Position numbers and translations under genes: made by a program. DNA of 23,217 bases from Sphaeroforma arctica JP610 (lineage: Eukaryota; Opisthokonta; Ichthyosporea; Ichthyophonida). Below, piece after piece: positions 15,329 to 23,217 of the stretch (position 1 is its first letter; each line of letters begins with the position of its first letter). The notes beneath the pieces are model-generated. The model did no database searches and had not been told where the DNA came from. It was given only the letters and a program-made list of their open reading frames with translations. The stretch lies in the NCBI RefSeq assembly GCF_001186125.1, contig NW_014040503.1, positions 162,371 through 185,587 on the forward strand, written 5' to 3'.

Positions 15329-15974
15329 AGCTCCATGGATGTCTCCGAATACTGCATCGGTTCACTGCGCAAACGTAGCGCGACAACTCATTTGGTGTTG
15401 TGAATATGAAATTTGGCCGAATCTACAACCGTACATTATGATCTAATGACCGAGTACGAATGCGTAGCTACACTCTAACGATGCGAACTAAGGCATTGTC
15501 TTGATCTATATTGTATTTGTATATGCATGTATATTCGATCAATTAGCGGTGGGCTACATCCTGCAGGCCGCTAGCTTACACCTACTTTCTCGGGGGAGTA
15601 GGAGGGAGGCGAGAGGGAGAGCCTAATGTTACATAAGTTCTCCGTCACGTGTGGTCGATGGGGGCCATACGGATGTGCACTGAATGTGCCAAGGCAACCA
15701 AGTTTATTCGGTAATTAAGGGACCGTAGGATAGCTTATGTCCCCCTTACTTAACTGTTTAAAACCCATTGAAGTACAAATCGAATGGTTACAAACGCGCA
15801 TTCCTATCGAAGCATATTGAAATCCAACAAACGCCTACACGCTCAAGAGCATCTATATATGTGCGACATCCCCGGCAAGTCCTTGAAATATCACACGTGA
15901 AGGTGCATCAATATCTGTAAATAACTTTGTTGCCATCTCGACTGCCGCGCAGACTTCCGCACTTGGTACGCATT
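15329..15974. other. Gene-free 3' flank of the host gene
   Basis: No gene is supported. A purine-rich GGGGGAGTAGGAGGGAGGCG patch lies at about 15,592-15,625. On the minus strand this is the downstream side of the F-box/PAM2 gene. Confidence 0.4.
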
Positions 15975-18900
15975 TCACGGGCTAAACTCCGCAACATCCG
16001 GATTTAGGCGCACATTGAACTTCGTATACCATATCGAGTTGGGCCCCAATTTAGGCCCCTGGCTTTCTGTACTTCTTCGCCCACGCCCTCTCCCGGTTCT
16101 GCCTCTGCCCATACTCACAGCCGGTTTGCTGACTAATCCACTACCATGACCGTGCCCATGTAAATGTGCTACACCCTGTATGTGTGTATGTGCAGTGCTC
16201 TGTGCACCCACAGGTGCATGTGCAGTGCTCTGTGCACCCACAGGTGCATGTGCAGACTGACTCGTGAGATTGTGCGCCTGAGGCTGCTTTGTGAGTGTAT
16301 GTACCAGTCCTTGTTCTGGTGTGTGGGCGTGTAACTTCTCGCTATAGTCTCTAATAGGCTCATCCACAAAGCCATTTTTGACTATCTGTTTGGCTATTGC
16401 CTCACCCCAACCTCCACCATCTGTTTCTGTCGATGTAATACGGGTATTCTCCAACCCGTGAACTTGACTTTGTGTGGTGGGTGTTGTAAGTACACTCTTG
16501 GCAGCCTGTGTCTTCTTCTCGGCTGCAAATACAGGTGCTTTCCCCCAAGCGCTTTGTGCTAAGGCACGCACGGGTTTTTGCGGTAGATCGGGTACGGGTG
16601 TATCGACTTGCACATCCGCATTTCCGTTTTGCGCGTCTAAGCGCTTGTTATGCATACCCAGATTCCGCATGTGTTCCCGCACTTTCCCGTTTGATGCAGA
16701 CGCATAGCTAGACTTCGATGCTTTACCGACCCCCTTAGTTGTCCATGCTTGAGCGTGTGGCAGGCCGCATGTGTGTGAGCCTCTATCACCGGAACAATCA
16801 TTTGTCCCGTCTGCATTTCTGGCTAACTGTTTGCCTGGTACAGAAGCCTTGTGAGCCTTCTCCTTTGTTGGTGGTCCGAATGCAGACCTCGGCAAAAAAG
16901 ATATTTTGGGGCACACCTTAGTGCTATTTGGTGGTATCTTACCGCACTTCGCTTTGTCAGTGTGGCCCGTTCTCATTTCAGATGACGGTACGACTAAACC
17001 GCGCGCATGCGATGCTGACATACCGCACTTTCCTGTATCCATATCAGCGGCCCTTCTTTCCGGTGACATCGCAATCACTCCATTTTCACTATCGATGGTT
17101 TCATTATTCGTTGGAGCTATAATGTCCCCGATGACTAGATCTTTACTTTCAATGGTGCTTTTCTCCCTAGACGATGCGCTTGACCCGCTGTCATGCAACT
17201 TCGAAGTGCCACACCCTCCTGACCCATTCTCAACTACATTTGCCTTCGGTGACAGTACAATCACATCAATGCCATGAGAGTGTAGAGTGCTGCGCCCTTT
17301 GCCGATATCAACGCCATTTCTTCTACGCGACAACACAACCACGCTATCATCCGGAGAAGAACCGCACTGTTCTTGTTTGCTGTCAGCGGCTCGCATCTCT
17401 GGCGACAGGAAACCCACTTGAGGAAGGTTTTCATGCATCTGTGCCGATCCAGATGCCTCGTTGCTAGCATGTGCGCCAATCACATTAGCTTCCTTATATT
17501 TGCGTTCTGGTATCACATTCACATTATCACCCGAAGTTGAGGACACATCAGTTCCATACGGCTCGCGCACAGGATCAGCATTTATGTTGAAATTCTTGTC
17601 ACGCACATTGTCGATATCCATGTCGCACAGATATACACCGCTCCCCGTCCTACTGGTGTCCAGCATTGCACCACCCTCTCCCTCTATAGCACCCGTAGAC
17701 GCCCTGGGTTCCGTAGCTATGTCCACAGCACCCACCCCAGATATACATCCACGACTATCAGATGGGTCTCCAATTGCGGACAAATTTTCATTTGCAGGCA
17801 ATTCCACTATCTTCCGGGCCGGTGTATACCCGCTTATCGGCGTATCGACCGCTTCAGTCGCTTGTAGTCCACGCACGACATCTTTCTCCTTCGCCCAGAA
17901 ACGACTTCCTGTGTCAAGGCTGAACTTACGGCATGCATCTGGGTACCTAGAAGGGTGCACCGAGGGTACTCTACCGGAACAGACCTCAAGAGGAGCGATT
18001 ACCGACTCTGTCACTGGACCCCAGGCTCTAGACAGCCAATCAGACTTTTTCAATGCTACAGTTTGTGGTTCAATCCGCCAATCAGGTATTGTCATTTGGA
18101 ACGTTCGTGCACACATAGCTCCAGTGGTGGCTGGCATTGAATGACGTCGTGGTGTTGGGAGAAGTACACGCCTCGTTTTACGGATACCGGTTGTACATTG
18201 TGACGTATCTTTCTCCCAATTGGACGGACGCCGTGCTCGGGAACTGAGAGTACTCAAGGACCTGGCCGCGAGCGATTGTGTTCCGTCTGTCATTGCGTTG
18301 GATTCAGAAAATGGTTCTTTGTCGTTCCGGTGCACACACGGAGGGTCAGTGCATTTAGCGGTAGCAAGTCGAGGTATAGTTATTTGTTCACACGCTGTGT
18401 TGGACTCTAATACAACTTCGACACCATTCCCGTGTGCACAATGAGAGTCTGCAGCAAGTTGTTGTTTATTTGCCCTCCTATCTCTCCGGATAGACTGACC
18501 GACTGTGGGGACGGAAGACATTTCTGTTGAGTTGCTAGGCTGTGTTGACATATCAGTGGTAACTTTGTCTGTGCCCGTTTGCATGCCCACTGATATGAAT
18601 TCCAACTTCTCCATCTGTTTGCACACGGCAGGGTCTCGTTTCCGGCCTTTCCGCACTTTAGTTTGCCCCTCCTCAGTCGTACGCGCCAGGTCAGCATCAG
18701 CACGCACATTCATATGCTTTGATTCTGTATTCTCAGCCAGATTCTGAATGCCCATGCGAGGTACGAACTCCACTCCGGTAAACCGCAATTTGCCTTTAGC
18801 TACTTTTGGATGTTCATCTACACCGTTATCCGTACACGATTTGATACGCACACCATCGCCGGCCAAACTGCGTGCGCTCTCACTGTCGGTATCGTACACT

Positions 18901-19088
18901 TCTGGTTCAAGGGCCTGTGGGCCGTATCCCGAAGGGAAAACGAACTCATCGCGGCTGTACGTGTTGTACCCGTAATGGTTGTGCACTTCCACGGACTCGT
19001 GCATTTTTTGTCCCGGATGTACAAGCATACCAGCCCGATACAGACTGTCCATAATTGCGCGCGCACGCATCTGCCTATATCTTGCATC
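15975..19088 (-). CDS. Last exon of host F-box protein: disordered tail with RG-rich patch and C-terminal PAM2-like motif
   Basis: This 3,114-base exon encodes 1,037 residues. It starts after CTACAG on the minus strand, preceded by a pyrimidine-rich stretch; the frame is open upstream to 19,346, but that part looks intronic. The first residues (DARYRQMRAR, then AIMDSLYRAG) continue the helical segment of the previous exon. Most of the rest is polar and disordered. It includes degenerate repeats of about 35 residues with SPE.RAAD and CG.S.SH words (about 16,900-17,430), a twice-repeated STAHAPVGAQ, a HGHGHGSG run and an RG patch (GRGRTGRGRGRR, about 16,075-16,115). The last residues are LNPDVAEFSP, a close match to PAM2 motifs (LNPNAKEFVP in human Paip2) that bind the MLLE domain of poly(A)-binding protein. 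This suggests a link between ubiquitination and mRNA control (inference). Confidence 0.75.
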   Translation of the reverse strand, partial: DARYRQMRARAIMDSLYRAGMLVHPGQKMHESVEVHNHYGYNTYSRDEFVFPSGYGPQALEPEVYDTDSESARSLAGDGVRIKSCTDNGVDEHPKVAKGKLRFTGVEFVPRMGIQNLAENTESKHMNVRADADLARTTEEGQTKVRKGRKRDPAVCKQMEKLEFISVGMQTGTDKVTTDMSTQPSNSTEMSSVPTVGQSIRRDRRANKQQLAADSHCAHGNGVEVVLESNTACEQITIPRLATAKCTDPPCVHRNDKEPFSESNAMTDGTQSLAARSLSTLSSRARRPSNWEKDTSQCTTGIRKTRRVLLPTPRRHSMPATTGAMCARTFQMTIPDWRIEPQTVALKKSDWLSRAWGPVTESVIAPLEVCSGRVPSVHPSRYPDACRKFSLDTGSRFWAKEKDVVRGLQATEAVDTPISGYTPARKIVELPANENLSAIGDPSDSRGCISGVGAVDIATEPRASTGAIEGEGGAMLDTSRTGSGVYLCDMDIDNVRDKNFNINADPVREPYGTDVSSTSGDNVNVIPERKYKEANVIGAHASNEASGSAQMHENLPQVGFLSPEMRAADSKQEQCGSSPDDSVVVLSRRRNGVDIGKGRSTLHSHGIDVIVLSPKANVVENGSGGCGTSKLHDSGSSASSREKSTIESKDLVIGDIIAPTNNETIDSENGVIAMSPERRAADMDTGKCGMSASHARGLVVPSSEMRTGHTDKAKCGKIPPNSTKVCPKISFLPRSAFGPPTKEKAHKASVPGKQLARNADGTNDCSGDRGSHTCGLPHAQAWTTKGVGKASKSSYASASNGKVREHMRNLGMHNKRLDAQNGNADVQVDTPVPDLPQKPVRALAQSAWGKAPVFAAEKKTQAAKSVLTTPTTQSQVHGLENTRITSTETDGGGWGEAIAKQIVKNGFVDEPIRDYSEKLHAHTPEQGLVHTLTKQPQAHNLTSQSAHAPVGAQSTAHAPVGAQSTAHTHIQGVAHLHGHGHGSGLVSKPAVSMGRGRTGRGRGRRSTESQGPKLGPNSIWYTKFNVRLNPDVAEFSP
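16191..16250 (-). repeat. Two exact 30-bp coding repeats
   Basis: TGCAGTGCTCTGTGCACCCA, then CAGGTGCATG, occurs at 16,191 and again at 16,221. It encodes the repeated STAHAPVGAQ of the host protein. Confidence 0.85.
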
Positions 19089-19305
19089 CTGTAGCACATA
19101 ATTTGAGGAAACAAAGACGCAAAACTCAATAGGTATTGATAGAGCTAACTTGCAGGGTCGTATGAATTCTAAGGATCCAATTCGATAGATAAGCATGTTC
19201 AGAATGCTGTACATGCTTATGAGCATGTATGTGTAGAGAGCAGGACGAAAGCCGCATTCGGCTGTAAAGGGCATAATATGAATACTATTATTTCTTCTCA
19301 CCCAC
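19089..19305 (-). other. Predicted intron of the host F-box/PAM2 gene
   Basis: On the minus strand the donor is CTAAG followed by GTGGGTGAG (exon end 19,306). The acceptor is TCCTCAAATTATGTGCTACAG (exon start 19,088). The intron is 217 bases, AT-rich and phase 0 on both sides. Confidence 0.65.
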
Positions 19306-19476
19306 CTTAGTATGCCCACACACGGATAGGTTGCCGTACACTTCAATGCATCGGTTTAGCACGTTGTCTGTGAAGTAGCATGGTTGTTGTAGCCGCCTGG
19401 ATCGTTGCGGGATGGACGCGTCTTGCAAATGATCCACATCGACGGGTTTGAGGCCATATTTGTCGCGTATGGTTCC
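19306..19476 (-). CDS. Internal exon of the host F-box/PAM2 gene
   Basis: This 171-base exon encodes 57 residues beginning GTIRDKYGLKPVDVDHL and ending NRCIEVYGNLSVCGHTK. It lies between a CTGCAG acceptor and an AAG/GTGGGT donor, both phase 0. A YGL..VDVDHL segment followed by a Tyr/Asn-rich turn, an EVYG helix and an Arg-rich helix in the next exon resembles the region after the F-box in a class of F-box proteins with an XPA-like KxxYxLxxxDL helix. This supports joining it to the F-box exon at 22,261. GC content is clearly higher than in the flanking introns. Confidence 0.6.
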
Positions 19477-19580
19477 CTGCAGATATGCAATTGAGTGATA
19501 CAACATCAGTTATATCGGATTGACTACGGTTGGCACTAGCGCATGTATTGCATAACTTCGTTAACAGAATAGATGTAAGC

Positions 19581-19586
<6 letters not shown>

Positions 19587-19615
<29 letters not shown>
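19587..19615. repeat. (AT)n microsatellite
   Basis: About 29 bases of alternating A and T, inside the predicted large intron. Confidence 0.95.
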
Positions 19616-19616
<1 letters not shown>

Positions 19617-20104
19617 CTATGAATAGACATGTATATATTTGAGCATACTCTACCCCTCCGAGGCAATATCGTGGTGGCCCCCATCCCCGACGGGATAAAT
19701 TATGAATTCACAGAATGTGTCATCGTTGCTCCTTTAAGCAACAACCATACTACCCTCTCGAGAGAGTGACTCAGGAGGAGGAGAGGGGCAGGCTAGTGAA
19801 ATGGTGATAGTAATAGCAGAGTATCCAAATAAACGCACAAACGTGATATCTGATCATTCGGCTTAAACCGGCATATGATTTGCACATGTTCATGCAAGTA
19901 AAGGAACAGAAAAGAAATCCTGATCAATGCAATATAATCATATACACACTCATGAGTGTCAAATAAGATGACTGAACTTGACGTAACAGAGGATATCAAT
20001 CGTGACTATGTGTGTTTATGGTTCTTATTTATTGCACCAATTCAACAGCAATTTGCCAAATCCGATACAAACGTAGAAATAGTAATCAATAAAACAGCAC
20101 ACTT

Positions 20105-20335
20105 ATTGCACTTCTCACTGAAGAAGGATTGGCAGTACGTGCATGCGATTCGCAGAGCATCAAGTGGCACTGCTTGCCTCCTATGTCGCGCTGCTAATCC
20201 AATACGAACATACTAGTGAGTACATAACCTCGTTTATAGAGCAATACTCACCAAGGGAATGGTAGCACGCGCATGAGGTACGCAAAGCATCAACTGTCGC
20301 TTCTTTCCCGTTATCTCGCGCTTTAGCAACACTTT
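20105..20335. repeat. Diverged tandem duplication with 130-bp offset
   Basis: GGATTGGCAGTACGTGCATG at 20,126 pairs with GGAATGGTAGCACGCGCATG at 20,256. The similarity continues for about 78 bases (CGCAGAGCATCAA against CGCAAAGCATCAA; TCGCGCTGCTAATCCAA against TCGCGCTTTAGCAACAC). It is old and non-coding. Confidence 0.7.
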
Positions 20336-22260
20336 ACCGGGTGCAAGACACCGTTCGTCATGCAGGCATACGTAGCAGCTGTTCATAGTCCAATCGCGAC
20401 ATAACTGGTACAGTGAGTTGTAGCAGAGTTGTTTGCACTGTAGTGAGGGTCAGAGAGTGAGATAGGAATATTAGAGAAGTGCCAATAGAAAGCGGGTCAA
20501 TATGATACGACAAGCTCACATTTGCCGTTTGCATGAAAGGCAAAAATAATCTATAAGTCAAGCGGTGAATAGTTTAAATTACTTACGAGGCAGCCTCGAG
20601 CAATCGAAACACATGTTGATTCATGTATGAAGGCAGGTATGAACGGATGGCGACCGCAGCTCATACCGTAATATAAATTATGTATCATCGATTCGCAGAA
20701 ATCATGATTAATAGTTGCATATAGTCAAACTCTATACTTGGTACGACAAAAATTCAGCATCTAGGAAGTGCAACATGAAAATCAAAATTTAATACCTTAC
20801 TATCGTCCAAGATACAGTCTGTGCACTCAAACACTGTGCACGAGGGATACAGATAACCCGGAAGTGATTCATGATGGTACTGTTTAAATTGTACACTCCA
20901 ATCATCTAGAAACATTGATGTGATTCATTCTAATACGATAATACTACGATAGGATTTGAGCTCCTTCAGACACTGTACTTCAGCATAGACGCGGATATCG
21001 AGATGAAAATACAGCTTTGGAGCCCTCATATCCAGACTCGTGAACACGTAAAATACAATACAAAGTAATCGATATTCCTGCCTCAGACCATGTCTGCAGA
21101 TCAAAAGATCACTGGAATACACCGGCTTTGTGAGTGGGCATAAGATGCCTATATATACACAATGAGATACTTTGGGATCAATTATAATGCGACATACCAA
21201 ACTGCGGAACACTTTGATTGAGTAGTCGAAGAACTCAAAGCACTCGTGTTGCACCACCTTCTCGAAGACGACAGACAGGCCTCGTTGCGTTGAATGCGTC
21301 CAGCCCGGTTTAATAACCTACGCAAATCCAGACAATAAATATAGCCTTATAAATTTAAAAACTGTGCTACAAATAGGCAGCGAATCGATATGGATATCAC
21401 ACTGAGTACGACAAGATTGGCAAACGCGTATAAAATCCCGCAGGCTTTCAGTCTGTTAGAATACTTGGTGATTGGTAAGACGCACCGAACGCAAGCTAGA
21501 GATTGTGACTGATAGAAATGCCTTATGCGCTTGACAAGGGTCAAATTTCAAAGTGATAGGACTATACATTTGTTAAGAATTAAGACACAACACTGCTAAA
21601 TACAATACTTGGCAGAGGTTGTACCTAGTGTACAGACCTTATTGTTTAAATAAGGAACAAACTAATGTAGGAGTCGTCCATAAACATCAAAGAATCGCAA
21701 ATATTTATGAAGATAGACAATTGCAGACATGAGCCGAGAACTTAGAGCTTTAAGCATCGATATCATACAAAAACTACCACGAACCTCTATCAGCTCATGG
21801 GAGCAGTAACGTGAGAATGGTCTGATTCTGTCAGTCTACCAATATGGTATTGCAATTTTCTATAATTAACTGCTTCGCTAGGTTATAATACACAAACACA
21901 TGGCTGAGACAACAGTATAAACGCCTGCATATATGAAGTGTCAGGAGTGTAAGCTAGGACATGGAGCTTGCAGAATTTGTACAAAGTTTCTTGTACGGTT
22001 GCAGGAATCATGACCCGTATCCGCGGATTGACTCGTGTTCAGGTAATAAATATCTTAATTTCCGGAATCATTCTCTTAGGACTACAATTGAAGCCTCTAT
22101 CATATACAAGTACTAGTGTCATTAAACTTGAATTACTTCCCACGTAGTGCCATAATAATACAAGTATACTCATACTCACGACAGACAACATACAATATGT
22201 TCAAGCCCACATATAGACAAACCAAGTTTAACCCTCACAGGCCACATCAATCACACACAC

Positions 22261-22548
22261 CTTGCTTGGAATGAACCATCGAGGCAAAGCATTTCCCCAC
22301 ATACGTTTTATCATGAGCGTCCAGTGCTTGCCATCGGGTTTAAGTACAACACAAAGTCGTCTACAAGTGTGTATGAGCTCAATCAGATCATCCGTGTCGG
22401 TTATGAATCCACATATTTTCTCCAAAATCTCAAACGGGAGGTTCAATATAGGTGTCACGCTGCGATACTTGGCAACACTACCTGCGCATCGCTTACCGAC
22501 TGTATGGTTTGATTCAGTACGACATTGCAGGAGGGTTTCTTGGGCCAT
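22261..22548 (-). CDS. First exon of the host F-box protein (F-box domain)
   Basis: This exon encodes 96 residues from ATG at 22,548. Residues 36-84 form a textbook F-box: LPFEILEKICGFI, then DDLIELIHTCRRL, then W76 and RMWG. The family binds Skp1 in SCF ubiquitin ligases. An AAG/GTGTGTG donor at 22,261 ends the exon in phase 0. Without splicing the frame continues only ten more residues, so a short single-exon F-box gene ending at 22,228 is the alternative. The next suitable phase-0 acceptor with matching protein context is at 19,476. The F-box call is firm; the link to the downstream exons is moderate. Confidence 0.75.
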
Positions 22549-23217
22549 GTTGATCTTTATTGCAAGTGAACAGAGTTCAGAGTTCAGAGTTTATAGTTCG
22601 TACTTGCGTAGTCTGACGAAGAACCCGTAGATATATGCAGTAGTGAGGTGCCACACTTGATCATTACACATACACTCGTCCAGCCCTTGACCAAGCGCCC
22701 GTATAGGTTTGTTTCACAGCTATCCTACTCGCTGAGCTGTATGTATATATACTCGTTTTTTTAAGTATCTGGCGTCCTGAAAGTATGCCGTTCTGTAAGA
22801 ATGTAAAGTCGTGCTCGCACCTTGGGCTACCGGAGATGGATACCTCTTGAACGTGATAATAGTATGTTGATTCTAAGTATACAATGCAATAGTGTATATA
22901 GCAGGTATGTTTCTTCCACTGAAGTAAAGCGGTTGTGAATATGATTGCTTACGTGTACAGTACTTATGTCTTATGTACTTAAAACGCTCGTTCTATTTTT
23001 GGTTGTAGTTTGACTCTGTGACCAAGTGGAACTAAAGGTGTCATAGTGAACTTTTTTTAGGCTCTTGTGTTGGTGTGATAGAGTGAGCCACTTCGGCTTT
23101 CGTGTGCGTGGAATATAGAAAAAATATCACAAAATGAGATGATTCGATTGGACAATGAGGCGGGTGCTATGCGCTGCAGCTTTTATTTATTTTTATGTGT
23201 CATAGAGAGAGAGAGAG
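22549..23217. other. Upstream flank of the host F-box gene
   Basis: No gene is supported. A CAGAGTT word is repeated three times at 22,571-22,592. On the minus strand ACTATAAACT at about 22,590-22,599 could be a TATA-like box some 45 bases before the ATG. The window ends in a (GA)n run from 23,204. Confidence 0.4.
23204..23217. repeat. (GA)n microsatellite at the window edge
   Basis: AGAGAGAGAGAGAG runs to the last base of the window. Confidence 0.85.

Larger units (their letters stand above)
19477..22260 (-). other. Large predicted intron or intergenic stretch, no exon recognised
   Basis: This 2.8-kb AT-rich stretch holds a microsatellite, a diverged 130-bp-spaced duplication and a CT/GA-rich patch near 19,740-19,795. 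No reading frame in it has a recognisable domain. If the F-box exon and the exon at 19,306 belong to one gene, this is its first intron; a missed small exon is possible. Confidence 0.4.

Noticed and set aside
16474-18747. Plus-strand frames opposite the host exon
   Set aside because: They are antisense shadows of the long minus-strand coding exon, without signals of their own.
15585-19800. Possible inverted repeat between GGGGGAGTAGGAGGGAGG near 15,592 and the CCTC/GAGG-rich patch near 19,740
   Set aside because: Only short words (such as GATGGGGGCCA) match; the similarity is too weak and patchy to call.

Overview
The window looks like a piece of a eukaryotic, probably protist, nuclear genome made of two very different halves. 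Bases 1 to about 12,900 are compact and intron-free. They carry nine protein genes on both strands, short spacers, TATA-type promoters at a fixed distance from the start codons, and AATAAA signals at the gene ends. The gene content (F-box/LRR proteins, RING proteins, a phytanoyl-CoA-dioxygenase-like enzyme, lineage-specific paralogues) is typical of large DNA viruses (Nucleocytoviricota), so I read this half as an endogenous giant-virus segment that runs off the left edge. No hallmark gene (capsid, polymerase, packaging ATPase) lies in the window, so this is an inference. The open reading frames are long and look largely whole, which suggests a fairly recent insertion.

Bases from about 13,000 to 23,217 are AT-richer, repeat-bearing and gene-poor, as expected of the host. 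They start with a 22-bp minisatellite (13,111-13,404) and a dispersed repeat found again 1.8 kb further on. They then hold one large minus-strand gene. Its F-box first exon (22,261-22,548), a short second exon (19,306-19,476) and a 3.1-kb last exon (15,975-19,088) all join in phase 0. The last exon encodes a disordered tail with an RG-rich patch and a C-terminal PAM2-like motif for binding poly(A)-binding protein. Giant-virus endogenization is known in ichthyosporeans (Amoebidium), and such a host would fit, but nothing here proves it.

Layout of the virus-like half: an HxxxxC/CxxC repeat protein (partial); an F-box/LRR protein; a small paralogue of a new domain family (minus strand); two RING plus zinc-finger paralogues in tandem; a second small paralogue; a 13-repeat LRR/F-box protein; a PhyH-like oxygenase (minus strand); a third paralogue fused to a RING-H2 domain; and an unrecognised protein. 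At least five of the nine have domains typical of ubiquitin-ligase parts (F-box or RING), so the common theme is probably redirection of host ubiquitination. Divergent pairs share promoters with a GTGAACC element upstream of the TATA boxes. Spacers carry CCCTAAA telomere-like tracts and two unrelated tandem repeats that both have a 44-bp period.
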